Shown here in pieces: positions 8,724-17,805 of a stretch of 64,000 bases of DNA (position 1 is the first letter of the stretch; every line of letters begins with the position of its first letter). The notes below the pieces were generated by a model. That model was not told the origin of the DNA. It did not search any database and was given only the letters and a program-made list of their open reading frames with translations. A program made the position numbers and the translations under genes. This DNA is from Oryzicola mucosus (GTDB lineage Bacteria > Pseudomonadota > Alphaproteobacteria > Rhizobiales > Rhizobiaceae): positions 742,772-806,771 of the forward strand of contig NZ_JACVVX010000002.1 of NCBI RefSeq assembly GCF_014534685.1. Direction: 5' to 3'.

Positions 8724-9629
8724 ATGGAAGCGAGTCCGTTGAGTTTCCGTGACGCCGTTTTGAAATTCGATAGTGGGCGATCCAGCATGGGCACACAATG
8801 GCAATTGGCGCATGGCCGCCATCTCGATCTGGGTGATCGCGCCATTGTGATGGGGATTCTCAACGTCACGCCGGACAGTTTTTCCGATGGCGGCCGGTTT
8901 GTAGAACCATCTGCCGCCGTCGACCAGGCGCGTCGAATGGTGGCCGAGGGCGCTGGGATCATCGATGTCGGCGGTGAATCCACACGCCCCGGCGCGGAAC
9001 CCGTCTCGGCCACGGAGGAGCAGGACCGTGTGCTGCCGGTGATCGAAGCCTTGGCGAAGGATGCCGCCGCGCTGATCTCCATCGACACCTATCGCGAGGC
9101 CACGGCACGGCTGGCGGTTAAGGCAGGCGCTCATATCGTCAACGATGTCTGGGGCGTGCAGCGCGAAACCGGGGTTGCCGGTGTGGCGGCCGAAACGGGG
9201 GCAGGGCTCGTCATCATGCATACAGGCCGGGAGCGGCAGAAACTGCCGGACGTGATCGCAGACCAGCTTCTGTTCCTGAACCGCTCGCTCGAGATCGCCC
9301 GAGGCGCGGGCGTGAAGGATGCGCAGATCGTGCTCGATCCCGGCTTCGGTTTTGCCAAGGACGCCGACGAAAATCTCGACCTGATGGCGCGGTTCGACGA
9401 ATTGCGCCGCTTTGGCTATCCGTTGATGGCGGCAACCTCGCGAAAACGCTTCATCGGCCACGTCAACGGGCGCGACGCCGCCGACCGCGATGTCGGGACC
9501 GCGGCAACCAGCGTGATCCTTCGGATGAAGGGCGCACAGCTCTTTCGCGTCCACAATGTCGCAATCAATGTCGATGCCCTTTCCTTCGCGGATGCTATGC
9601 TTGCGCGACACACCACACGGGGGGAGTGA
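8724..9629 (+). CDS. folP: Dihydropteroate synthase
   Basis: Joins 7,8-dihydropterin pyrophosphate to p-aminobenzoate to form dihydropteroate in folate synthesis; the sulfonamide target. The 301-residue frame shows the family signatures MGILNVTPDSFSDGG, VGGESTRPGAEPV, LDPGFGFAK and ATSRKRFIG. The usual length is near 280, so the true start may be the ATG at 8787 (MGTQWQLAHG) and not 8724. folB follows after three bases and folK overlaps folB, making a folP-folB-folK operon for consecutive steps. Confidence 0.95.
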   Translation: MEASPLSFRDAVLKFDSGRSSMGTQWQLAHGRHLDLGDRAIVMGILNVTPDSFSDGGRFVEPSAAVDQARRMVAEGAGIIDVGGESTRPGAEPVSATEEQDRVLPVIEALAKDAAALISIDTYREATARLAVKAGAHIVNDVWGVQRETGVAGVAAETGAGLVIMHTGRERQKLPDVIADQLLFLNRSLEIARGAGVKDAQIVLDPGFGFAKDADENLDLMARFDELRRFGYPLMAATSRKRFIGHVNGRDAADRDVGTAATSVILRMKGAQLFRVHNVAINVDALSFADAMLARHTTRGE

Positions 9630-9632
9630 CCC

Positions 9633-9992
9633 ATGTATACGATCCGGCTGAAAAACTGCGCCTTCTTCGCCCGCCACGGGCTGCTCGAAGAAGAAAAAGC
9701 GCTGGGTCAGCGATTCTATGTCGATGCCGAACTGAAGGTACAGCCCAACGGGCCGCTGGAGGCGGATTCGATGGAGGATACTGTCGACTATGGCGGCGCC
9801 TTCGAGGTGATCGAAGCGATCATCACCGGACAAAGGCGCTTCCTCATCGAGGCGCTGGCACTGGAAGTCGCCAAGGCGCTGTGCGCGAAATTCCCGCTGA
9901 TCGTCTCAGCCGAGGTGACGGTGCGCAAGCCCAACGCGCCCGTTCGCGGCGTGCTCGACCACGTCGAGGTGACCGTTGCCTGGCCGGAGTGA
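9633..9992 (+). CDS. folB: Dihydroneopterin aldolase
   Basis: A 119-residue enzyme that cleaves 7,8-dihydroneopterin to 6-hydroxymethyl-7,8-dihydropterin and glycolaldehyde, the step before FolK. The start MYTIRLKNCAFFARHGLLEEE carries the FolB N-terminal signature with the catalytic-region FARHG, and the C-terminal part has VRKPNAPVRG. It lies three bases after folP and overlaps folK by 17 bases, so it is translationally coupled. Confidence 0.95.
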   Translation: MYTIRLKNCAFFARHGLLEEEKALGQRFYVDAELKVQPNGPLEADSMEDTVDYGGAFEVIEAIITGQRRFLIEALALEVAKALCAKFPLIVSAEVTVRKPNAPVRGVLDHVEVTVAWPE

Positions 9993-10503
9993 AATCAGCG
10001 CCTTTCTGGGGCTGGGTGGCAATCTGGGCGACCCCCGCGCTGCGATGGCCGCTGCGCTGACGCTGCTCGATGCGGGGCCGGACACACGCGTCGTGTCGGT
10101 GTCCTCCCTCTACCGCACGCCGCCCTGGGGCAAGACCGATCAGCCGGATTTCCTCAACGCCGCCGCCGAAATCGCGACGACGCTCCAGCCGCGCGCGCTG
10201 TTGCAGCGTTGCTTGGATATCGAGAAGGACCTCAAGCGCGAGCGCAAGGAGCGCTGGGGACCGCGCGTCATCGACATGGATATTCTCGTCTATGACGGGC
10301 TGACGATCCGCGAGGAGGGGCTGGAGGTGCCGCATCCGCGCATGCTGGAGCGCGCCTTCGTGCTGATGCCGCTGGCCGAGATCGCACCCAGCCTGACAAT
10401 GGCGTGGGCAACCTTCGTCGACCATCTGGCGCGGCTCGACACGGCCGGGATCGAAAGGCTCGACGCGCCGGCCGACTGGTGGCGCGTCAAAGGCTCAGCC
10501 TGA
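9976..10503 (+). CDS. folK: 6-hydroxymethyl-7,8-dihydropterin pyrophosphokinase
   Basis: A 175-residue enzyme that transfers pyrophosphate from ATP to hydroxymethyldihydropterin. The signatures are FLGLGGNLGDP at the N-terminus, SSLYRTPPWG, RWGPRVIDMDILVYD with the metal-binding DxD, and VPHPRMLERAFVL. The only plausible start is TTG at 9976, inside the end of folB. The 3' end overlaps the end of the convergent DUF924 gene by nine bases. Confidence 0.95.
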   Translation: MPGRSEISAFLGLGGNLGDPRAAMAAALTLLDAGPDTRVVSVSSLYRTPPWGKTDQPDFLNAAAEIATTLQPRALLQRCLDIEKDLKRERKERWGPRVIDMDILVYDGLTIREEGLEVPHPRMLERAFVLMPLAEIAPSLTMAWATFVDHLARLDTAGIERLDAPADWWRVKGSA

Positions 10504-11043
10504 AAAGCCGCCTTCCTTCATGAACTGCTCTTCCTCCGGCGTCGACTGACGGCACAGGATGGTGTTGCGATGCGGGAAACGACCGAAGCGTGCGACAATA
10601 TCGCGGTGGCCGATGGCGTGTTTTTCGTAGTCTTCGCCGAGCGCAATGGAGCGCTGCATCGGAATGTCATGGTCGGCCAGCACCTCGGAATGCGAAAACG
10701 GCAGGTAGAAGAACACGCGGATCGGCCCTTCGGTGGCAAGATCGTGACCGCGTTCGACCGCCTGACGCGCATAGTGGCGGGCAAGCGGATCGGTGGCATA
10801 CATATGGCCGGTATTGCGGAAACAGTTGCGCGGGAACTGGTCGAGCAGAATCATCAGCGCAAGCGCGCCGTCGGGCGTTTCCAGCCAATGATCGAACTCG
10901 CGCCGGGCCGCGGCCCAATGCAGGTCGTTGAACTCGGACCGGAACGCGTCGTCGAAGCGATGGTCCTTGAGGAACCACTTGTCCTGGCCGGCATCCTTCC
11001 AGAAGGCGACGATGCGGGCGGCTTCAGCAGGTGTTTCGGACAT
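10495..11043 (-). CDS. DUF924 family protein
   Basis: A 182-residue soluble protein of the DUF924 family, shown by FWKDAGQDKWFLKD near the start, the central LILLDQFPRNCFR-type stretch (here MILLDQFPRNCFRNTG) and FPHRNTILCRQSTPEE near the end. The fold is helical repeats; no biochemical role is established. ATG at 11043 is preferred over the upstream TTG at 11058 because GGAGGAG sits just before it. It is 11 bases downstream of the kef-type antiporter gene on the same strand and probably co-transcribed with it. Confidence 0.85.
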   Translation of the reverse strand: MSETPAEAARIVAFWKDAGQDKWFLKDHRFDDAFRSEFNDLHWAAARREFDHWLETPDGALALMILLDQFPRNCFRNTGHMYATDPLARHYARQAVERGHDLATEGPIRVFFYLPFSHSEVLADHDIPMQRSIALGEDYEKHAIGHRDIVARFGRFPHRNTILCRQSTPEEEQFMKEGGFSG

Positions 11044-11054
11044 GATCTCCTCCT

Positions 11055-12911
11055 TCAATTGGCGGGCTGCGGCTTTTGACGAGCGATGACGTCGGCCGCT
11101 TCCTCGTTGAGCGCCTGGGCCGCCCTGCGCGGCGCGGTCAGCGGTGTCGGCACGGGGGCAGCGCCGGTGTTGCCCTGTAGATAGGCGCGGCCGTCCTGAA
11201 TTGTACCCGAAAACTGCATTTCGAGGCGCGCGGCGTCGCGTTCCCGGACATCCTGGATCACCTCGGCGACCGTGTCGGGATCTTCGCCGAGCTTTTCCAG
11301 CGTCGCCCCGCCGAACAGAAGGGCGGATTCGAAGGTCTCGCGAATCTGGTAGTCAACGCCGGCATGGATAAGGTCGATGGCCGTGCCGCGGTCATAGGCC
11401 CGCGCCAGGACCGGCGTCAGCGGAAACTCATCCTTGAGGTTTTCGGCGATGCGTACCGCCGTTTCCGCCTTGTCGACGCAGATCAGCACCGCGCGCGCCC
11501 GGCCGGCGCCGGCGGCATGCAGGATATCGGGGCGGGTGCCGTCGCCATAATAGACCTTGAAGCCGAAATTCGCGGCCGCCTCGATCATCTCGACGTCGTT
11601 GTCGATGATCGATACGTCGATGCCGCGCAGCAGAAGAGGCTGGCTGGCGATCTGGCCGAAGCGGCCGAAGCCGATGATGAGGATGGAGCCGTTGAGTTCC
11701 TCGGCGACGTCGACGCCGTCCAGCGACTGTTCGACCGGCGGCATGAGGCGGCGCAGCACGATGATGGCGAGCGGGGTAAGCACCATGGAGATGATGATGA
11801 TCGCCGTCAGCATGGCGTTGGTGGCGCCGTTGATGATGCCGACCGCCGCCGCCGAGGAATAGAGCACGAAGGCGAATTCGCCGCCCTGTGCCATGACCAC
11901 GGCACGGGTGACGCCCTCGCGCCTGCTGGTGCCGAGCATGCGGGCAACGAGATAGATGCCGACCCCTTTGACCAGCATGTAGGCCACGACGAAGATGAGA
12001 ATCGTATGCCAGTTCGAGACGACGATGGCGAGGTCGAGCGACATGCCAACCGCCATGAAGAACAGTCCGAGAAGGATGCCGCGAAACGGTTCGACATCGG
12101 CTTCGAGCTGATGGCGAAAGGTCGATTCAGACAGGAGCACGCCGGCCAGAAAGGCCCCCATAGCCATGGAGAGGCCGCTTACCTGCATGGCGAGTGCCGA
12201 GCCCAGCACCACGAGCAGGGCCGCCGCGGTCATCACCTCACGCGCCCGCGAATCCGCGAGGACGCGGAACAGCGGATTGAGCAGATAGCGGCCGGCGAGG
12301 ATGAGGCCGACGATGGCGGCGATGCCGATGCCGATGCTGGTCAGACGATCGGCCCAGCTGTGCGCTTCGGCATCCGCGCCGGGCGCGAGAAAGGCGACGA
12401 GCGCCAGCAAAGGCACGATGGCGAGATCTTCGAGCAGCAGGATCGACACCATGCGCTGGCCCTTCGGCGAGCCGGTGTCGCCGCGCTCCTCCAGCAATTG
12501 CATGACGATGGCTGTGGAGGTGAGTACGAAGCCCGCACCGGCGACGAAGGCCTGCGGCACGCTCAGCCCCATCAGGATGCCAACGCCGGTGAGCAACAGG
12601 GCGCAGGTGCCGACCTGGGCGGCGCCGAGACCGAAAATCTCCTTGCGCAGGCCCCACAACCGGGAAGGCTGCATCTCCAGGCCGATGATGAACAGGAACA
12701 TGACGACGCCGAGTTCGGCGACATGCAGGATGGCTTCGGGTTCGGAGAAAAATGCGAGGCCGAACGGGCCGATGACGACGCCGGCGGCGAGATAGCCCAG
12801 GATCGAGCCGAGGCCGGCCCGCTTGAAGATCGGCACGGCGATGACGCCTGCCGCAAGCAATGCCACGACTTGTACCAGATCGCTGCCCGCGCCCGCCGCT
12901 TCCGCTGCCAT
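11055..12911 (-). CDS. Monovalent cation:proton antiporter (CPA2) with TrkA-N domain, KefB/KefC-like
   Basis: A 618-residue inner-membrane protein. About residues 10-390 form 12 or so hydrophobic segments of a Na+/H+-exchanger-like fold, including LGYLAAGVVIGPFGL and the conserved LLEDLAIVPLLALVAF. About 405-530 form a TrkA-N nucleotide-binding domain with GFGRFGQIASQPLLLRG and YGDGTRPDIL. This is the layout of K+/H+ antiporters such as KefB/KefC and YbaL. No KefF/KefG partner gene is adjacent. The start at 12911 has GAGGGA upstream. Confidence 0.9.
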   Translation of the reverse strand: MAAEAAGAGSDLVQVVALLAAGVIAVPIFKRAGLGSILGYLAAGVVIGPFGLAFFSEPEAILHVAELGVVMFLFIIGLEMQPSRLWGLRKEIFGLGAAQVGTCALLLTGVGILMGLSVPQAFVAGAGFVLTSTAIVMQLLEERGDTGSPKGQRMVSILLLEDLAIVPLLALVAFLAPGADAEAHSWADRLTSIGIGIAAIVGLILAGRYLLNPLFRVLADSRAREVMTAAALLVVLGSALAMQVSGLSMAMGAFLAGVLLSESTFRHQLEADVEPFRGILLGLFFMAVGMSLDLAIVVSNWHTILIFVVAYMLVKGVGIYLVARMLGTSRREGVTRAVVMAQGGEFAFVLYSSAAAVGIINGATNAMLTAIIIISMVLTPLAIIVLRRLMPPVEQSLDGVDVAEELNGSILIIGFGRFGQIASQPLLLRGIDVSIIDNDVEMIEAAANFGFKVYYGDGTRPDILHAAGAGRARAVLICVDKAETAVRIAENLKDEFPLTPVLARAYDRGTAIDLIHAGVDYQIRETFESALLFGGATLEKLGEDPDTVAEVIQDVRERDAARLEMQFSGTIQDGRAYLQGNTGAAPVPTPLTAPRRAAQALNEEAADVIARQKPQPAN

Positions 12912-13133
12912 GCCGTGTCCCTCGTTTGCGACGCGCCATGCGTCGGTTCAGGAACACATGGCAGAGGATGCGTGGCGGGACAATCCGAAAGCGGCGTGAC
13001 AGCGAAGATGATGGGGATTGACGACGCGGCCAGTCACGCAGTTTGAGCCGCATCGGACGGCGTTTTCACCAAAAAACGGCCAGCCTTGCCGCATATGCTC
13101 GCTTGTAGAAGGCCTGTCGCTCAAGCAGACCGC

Positions 13134-14330
13134 CTATTCTGGATAGGTCTCAACGCCTTCCTGTATCGGTTTGTTGAAAAGTATGAAAGCCAGAGCGTTA
13201 CCGGGCTCGGACATCGCGTCGCTGCGCAGGCCCGCTATCTCTCCAGCCACCCCGCTTGTGTATTCCGCGACCACTTCCCCGAAACTGTTGCGCTGGATGG
13301 CGACTTTCTGGCCGACATCGACTTTGTCATTGAGCCTGACGAGATGCTCGACGAGCCCGCCCATGGTCGCCAAGATCGGAAACGAGCTGTTGCCGACAAA
13401 GACCATCACATCTTTGCCTGTGCGGCCCATCGGTCCCGCAACAATGCCATGATGCTTGAGAACGTTCAGGGTGCCTTCCACAAACAGCGAGATCATCTCA
13501 TGGTCCAGCGAGCGTGCAGCGCCGATCTCCGGCGTGAAGGAGGGGATGCCCGCGTCCATGAACGCGTTGTGCAGGACGCCCGGATAGACGTGGTTATCGA
13601 AGACCTGACTGACGGGATACAGATCGACCATCGCCTTGACTTCTGGAACATCCATGCCCGCGAGATTGAAGGCGGTAACCTCAAAGCCGGTCGTGCCGGT
13701 GTGGAAGTCGATCGCGAAGTCGGCATTCGGTCGGAGAAGCCGGTTGAACAGGAGCCCCGCGTGTCGGCTGGGAGCAGTGAAGCCGTTCTCGTCTCCAGGC
13801 CATTCCCGGTTCATGTCTATGAGATCGACGCCTCGCCCAGTGTTGGGCCACCTTCGCTGCATGCTTTCCACGGCGGGAGAGGACACGTCCGTGACCGCCA
13901 TCACCGTGCCCGACATCTCTGCCGGATCGAGTTGGTTCATCACGGTGAGGACCGTGTGTATCGAACTCATTTCGTCGCCATGGACACCGCTAACAAAAAC
14001 GGCGCGCTTGCCGGGCTTCGCCCCTCTGACGACCGTGACGGAGACATACCAATGCTGCCCGGTAGGCATCTCGACGCCCTGGAAATACAAAAGGTGCTTC
14101 TGTCCCGGCGACAGGTCGTTGACGTCGAGCTGGCTGACGACTTGCTTCCCGCCAATCACATCGCCGGTATACGACGTCCCGCCCGTTGTCGCTTCGCTGG
14201 AGGATGCCGGGGTATTTTGAGCCTTTGCGAGGCCAGCGCTGCCGACGAGGACGGCAGACGCGCTGACCGCAGCTATCGAAGTCTTCATGAAGTTGCGGCG
14301 ATCAAGGCCTTCAATAGCTTTTTCCGACAT
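13134..14330 (-). CDS. Tat-exported succinylglutamate desuccinylase/aspartoacylase family zinc hydrolase
   Basis: A 398-residue protein. The N-terminus has a twin-arginine signal (DRRNFMK at 10-16, a hydrophobic stretch, then AKAQ), so it should be exported folded. The M14-like aspartoacylase signatures are HGDE with H117 and E120 as zinc ligands, DMNREWPG around 172-179, and DFHTG with H210 as third ligand. Such enzymes hydrolyse an N-acyl amino acid or amide. A periplasmic member is unusual because AstE and aspartoacylase act in the cytoplasm. It is monocistronic, with no neighbour that indicates a substrate. Confidence 0.85.
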   Translation of the reverse strand: MSEKAIEGLDRRNFMKTSIAAVSASAVLVGSAGLAKAQNTPASSSEATTGGTSYTGDVIGGKQVVSQLDVNDLSPGQKHLLYFQGVEMPTGQHWYVSVTVVRGAKPGKRAVFVSGVHGDEMSSIHTVLTVMNQLDPAEMSGTVMAVTDVSSPAVESMQRRWPNTGRGVDLIDMNREWPGDENGFTAPSRHAGLLFNRLLRPNADFAIDFHTGTTGFEVTAFNLAGMDVPEVKAMVDLYPVSQVFDNHVYPGVLHNAFMDAGIPSFTPEIGAARSLDHEMISLFVEGTLNVLKHHGIVAGPMGRTGKDVMVFVGNSSFPILATMGGLVEHLVRLNDKVDVGQKVAIQRNSFGEVVAEYTSGVAGEIAGLRSDAMSEPGNALAFILFNKPIQEGVETYPE

Positions 14331-14528
14331 GACGGCTCCTTTGGCGGCGCGACACGCGGTACACTATAGTCTTTAACGGCTCGATTGAAGCCGTTCTGTC
14401 TCGCCAATGGCGCGGTGGTCCGCATGGACGCCGTGCGGCATCTACCGAGCGTTGAACGTGATGCAGGAAGCGTATGCTCCGGCATCCTCACCGGACGACT
14501 GATTTCCAGAAGGAAAAGCTGCGCCGGC

Positions 14529-15083
14529 TCAGTTCTTCGCAATCGCCCCAACCGCCGTATCGTCGACGCGTGTCAGGCTCATGCCGATGACGGGCACCAG
14601 CTTTTCCTCGACGCGGACCGACACCGTGACATGCATGGTATTCTTGTCCGCGACGCGGGCCTGCATGACGCCGTTGAGCTGCTTGCGGTTGAGCGCCATG
14701 ACGACCTTGTCGCCGTTGACGACGCTGCCCGAGACGATGTCCATGCCCTTGCCCTCGGCGCCGTCGAGGAAGATGCCGGAATAGTTGCGGCCCTTCTGTT
14801 CGATGCTCGCCTTCATCGGCTGGGTGAACATGCCGACGCGGCAGCCGCCGTCGAGCGTCATGCCGGCCTTGCCGTCAGGCGTTGTGCCGTTGAGGTTGCA
14901 GGTGAATTTGGTGCCCTTGTATTTGCCGGCGACGATTTCGCCAGGGCCGGACCAGACCCCTTCGACGGACTTGAAGAAGACCGTGTCGCTGTCGGCTGCA
15001 AAGGTCTCGCTCGATGTGCCGACGACAGCCGAAGCCGACAGCACTGCTACCGGCAGGACGGCGGACAGGAACAAGCTTTTCAT
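14529..15083 (-). CDS. Small exported protein of unknown function
   Basis: A 184-residue protein whose first 29 residues are a signal peptide (MKSLFLSAVLPVAVLSASAV, cleavage near TFA|AD). The mature part is rich in Gly, Val and Lys, has two Cys residues (CNL and GCRV) that could form a disulphide, and looks beta-rich. I recognise no domain. The start is at the signal peptide, not at the upstream ATG at 15191. It follows the ycjX-ycjF pair on the same strand after about 100 bases. A conserved rhizobial envelope protein is the most that can be said. Confidence 0.65.
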   Translation of the reverse strand: MKSLFLSAVLPVAVLSASAVVGTSSETFAADSDTVFFKSVEGVWSGPGEIVAGKYKGTKFTCNLNGTTPDGKAGMTLDGGCRVGMFTQPMKASIEQKGRNYSGIFLDGAEGKGMDIVSGSVVNGDKVVMALNRKQLNGVMQARVADKNTMHVTVSVRVEEKLVPVIGMSLTRVDDTAVGAIAKN

Positions 15084-15187
15084 AGAAACACCCGGCACTG
15101 AAACTGGAAACAAGTTCAACGAACCATGACCAAGATTGGTTAATGCTTCGTCACTTTCCGACTTTCTCCGAGCGCTGGATGCGGATT

Positions 15188-16279
15188 TCAAAGTGCCTTC
15201 TGAGGCGGCGGGGATGCGGTGGATTCACCCTCGCGCCGGGTCGCGTAGGAAGCGAGCGCGGAGAGGAAATCGCCCATGCCCGGCTTGCGAACCGCGCTGA
15301 AGGGCAGCGGGCGGGCGGCTTCCATGGCGGCCACGCCGATGCGTGCCGTCATCATGCCGTTGACCACGCCTTCGCCGAGCTTGGCCGACAGGCGTGCTGC
15401 CAGCCCCTGGCCGACAAGCTGCTGGACGACGCTGTCGCCGGCGGCAATCGAGCCGGTGACGGCGAGATGGGCCAGAACGCTGCGGGCAAGCCGGAAGAAG
15501 CCCAGCGTGCCCGGCCGGCCGCCATAGAGCTCGGAGATGCGCCGGATGAGCTTTCCAGCCTCGAACAGCACGTAGACGAGGTCGACTAGGGCGCGCGGGC
15601 TGACCGCCGTGACGAGGGAGACGCGCTTGGAGGCGTCGAGAATCAGGATCTTGGCGCGCTCGTCCAGCGGTTGAAGAAGCTCGCGCTCGGCAATGGCCAG
15701 CAGGTCGGAACCGTCAATGATGTCGTCGCGCAACGCGTCGAGGTTCTTGCGGCCGGCAGCGGTTTCGGCGCGTGACGAAAGCAGCGTGGTCAGCGTGGCG
15801 ACCATCGCCTTAGCCGCGACGGGATCGTTGCGTGCAATGGCGTCGGCCGCCTCGGCGCGCAGTTTCTCCACCGAGGCGAGGCGCAGCACGGCGAGGACTT
15901 CGCGGCTGAGGATGACAACGAGCGACAAAGCGGCGAGGCCAGCTGCGCCAACCGCCACCCAGCCCAGCCAGTCGGCGCGCTGGAACAGGTCGCGGATCAG
16001 CTGGTCGGTCCACAAGCCGACGGCCAGCGAAATCAGAATGCCGAATCCGGTGGCAAAGACCGCCCACAACTTTGACCGGCGCGGCGCATCCTGCACCGGC
16101 GGCGGTTCGGCGGTGACGATGTCGGGTTCGTCAAATACGTCGATCTCGGCCGGCGTGACGGTGGCAAGCTCGGCCTCGATGGCGCGGGGGCGTCGCGGCG
16201 CCTGCGTTGCCCGTTTTTCTGCGTCGGCTGGTCTGGACGGTTCCGGATCGAGCCGGAAAGCGGCGGGCTTTCTGGTCAT
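15188..16279 (-). CDS. ycjF: YcjF family (UPF0283/DUF697) inner-membrane protein
   Basis: A 363-residue protein with a Pro-rich cytoplasmic N-terminus, two adjacent transmembrane helices (about 70-92 and 103-125), and a C-terminal DUF697 region with the typical RALVDLVYVLFEAGKLIRRI and LAVTGSIAAGDSVVQQLVGQG. It overlaps ycjX by four bases (ATGA) and follows it. The ycjX-ycjF pair is widespread in proteobacteria and linked to stress, but the molecular role is unknown. Confidence 0.9.
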   Translation of the reverse strand: MTRKPAAFRLDPEPSRPADAEKRATQAPRRPRAIEAELATVTPAEIDVFDEPDIVTAEPPPVQDAPRRSKLWAVFATGFGILISLAVGLWTDQLIRDLFQRADWLGWVAVGAAGLAALSLVVILSREVLAVLRLASVEKLRAEAADAIARNDPVAAKAMVATLTTLLSSRAETAAGRKNLDALRDDIIDGSDLLAIAERELLQPLDERAKILILDASKRVSLVTAVSPRALVDLVYVLFEAGKLIRRISELYGGRPGTLGFFRLARSVLAHLAVTGSIAAGDSVVQQLVGQGLAARLSAKLGEGVVNGMMTARIGVAAMEAARPLPFSAVRKPGMGDFLSALASYATRREGESTASPPPQKAL

Positions 16280-17745
16280 GCGAGACGGTCTCCGATGAGG
16301 AACTGCAAAGCGCGGTCGAGGCGGATATGCGGCAGGGACAGCTTTACGCCTTCGGCGGTGCGCTCAAGCCGGGGAGGACGAAAGCGGACAAATCGGATGG
16401 CGGCTTCGTCGGGTGCTTCGGCAGAGGTTTGAAGGTCTTGAAAGATCGAATCCGGTTTTTCCGGCAAGTCGCCGGGAAATATAGCTGTTTCGGTGTTGCC
16501 GTCGAAGCTCTGGCCGTCGATGGTTTCGCCCGATAGCGGCGTGCCGATGATGACGGGCAGCACCTCGCGGCCCTGTTTGACCGTGCCTTCGCGGGTGGCG
16601 CGAACGGCGGCCATGGCCAGCACCTCGACCTTGGCCCCGGAGAAATCGGCGCGCTTGATGGCGCGGTCGGTGAGCTTGCGGACGATAGCCTGCAGCCTGT
16701 CATGGCTTTCGTGATGCAGGTGATCGGCCTTGGTCGCCGCGATCAGCAGCCGGTCGATGCGGCGCGAAAACAGATCGGTAAAGACGCTGCCGCGACCCTG
16801 GCGGAAGCAGGCCAGGATTTCGGTCAGCGCGCGCTCTAGATCGGCCACGGCTTCCGCGCCCGCATTCATCGCCTGCATGGCGTCGATCAGCACGATCTGG
16901 CGGTCGAGCCTGGTGATGTGCTCGCGGAAGAAGGGGCGCACGACATGGGTCTTGTAGGCCTCGTAGCGGCGCTCCATCATCGCCTGCAGCGAGCCGGGCT
17001 TGGCACGTTCCGAGAGGGTCGGCAGCGGCGCGAAGGTCAGGGCGGGCGAGCCTTCCATGTCGCCGGGCATGAGGAAGCGGCCGGGCGGCAAGGTGGACAG
17101 CGCGCGCTTGTCTTCCCTGCAGGCGCGAAGATAGGCCGAGAAGGTCTCGGCGAGCTTGCGTGCCGCCAGTTCCTCGGCCGGTGCATCGGGGTCGATGGTT
17201 CCGGATAGGGCCAGCCAGTCCTGCGCGAGATCGGCGCGAACCGGCAGTTGCGCGAGCTCGAATGCCTCGCGGGAAAAGGTGGCGTAGGATTTTGCCAAAA
17301 GCGGCAGGTCGAGTAGCCATTCGCCGGGATAGTCGACGATGTCGAGCGACAGCCTCCCGGAAGAAAACATGCGATTCCAACCAGATGCGGACTCGAATTC
17401 AACCGTCAGGCGCAGTTCCGAAATGGCGCGGGTGGACTCCGGCCAGATTCGATCCTCCACAAGCGCTGCGACATGATCCTCGTATTGGAAGCGCGGGACG
17501 GCATCGTCCGGCTGTTCCTCCAGCTTGGCCTGGGCGATGCGGCCGGACTTTTGGGCCTCGAACAGCGGCAGGCGGCCACCATGAATGAGGTTGTGCACCA
17601 GCGCGGTGATGAAGACGGTCTTGCCGGCGCGCGACAGCCCGGTAACGCCGATGCGCAAAGTGGGCGAGAACAGGCCGGTGGCGCGCCCCGAAAAAGTGTC
17701 GAGCGCGATGCGCGCCTCGTCGGTCAGGGTGGTCAGAGACGCCAA
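16276..17745 (-). CDS. ycjX: YcjX family (DUF463) P-loop GTPase-like protein
   Basis: A 489-residue cytoplasmic nucleotide-binding protein. The Walker A motif is GVTGLSRAGKTVFITALVHNL near residue 33-53, followed by a switch-like DIVDYPGEWLLDLPLL and an NKxD-like TKADHLHHE. These are the features of the DUF463 YcjX family, distant relatives of Ras-like GTPases. It heads a two-gene unit with ycjF, overlapping by four bases. Biological function is not established. Confidence 0.9.
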   Translation of the reverse strand: MASLTTLTDEARIALDTFSGRATGLFSPTLRIGVTGLSRAGKTVFITALVHNLIHGGRLPLFEAQKSGRIAQAKLEEQPDDAVPRFQYEDHVAALVEDRIWPESTRAISELRLTVEFESASGWNRMFSSGRLSLDIVDYPGEWLLDLPLLAKSYATFSREAFELAQLPVRADLAQDWLALSGTIDPDAPAEELAARKLAETFSAYLRACREDKRALSTLPPGRFLMPGDMEGSPALTFAPLPTLSERAKPGSLQAMMERRYEAYKTHVVRPFFREHITRLDRQIVLIDAMQAMNAGAEAVADLERALTEILACFRQGRGSVFTDLFSRRIDRLLIAATKADHLHHESHDRLQAIVRKLTDRAIKRADFSGAKVEVLAMAAVRATREGTVKQGREVLPVIIGTPLSGETIDGQSFDGNTETAIFPGDLPEKPDSIFQDLQTSAEAPDEAAIRFVRFRPPRLERTAEGVKLSLPHIRLDRALQFLIGDRLA

Positions 17746-17805
17746 AGATCAGTCCTCATGCGGTTCCCGCTCGATATAGGTGTCCTGGCCGGTATTTGAA
17801 GTGGT

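Noticed and set aside
8043..9833. A 596-codon minus-strand frame covering folP
   Set aside because: Only the last 204 codons form a protein with a signal peptide and domain. The upstream part is antisense to folP and lacks homology.
11364..13046. A 560-codon + strand frame opposite the antiporter gene
   Set aside because: The composition is Asp/His/Arg-rich as expected for an antisense shadow of a membrane protein, while the minus strand has a complete antiporter.
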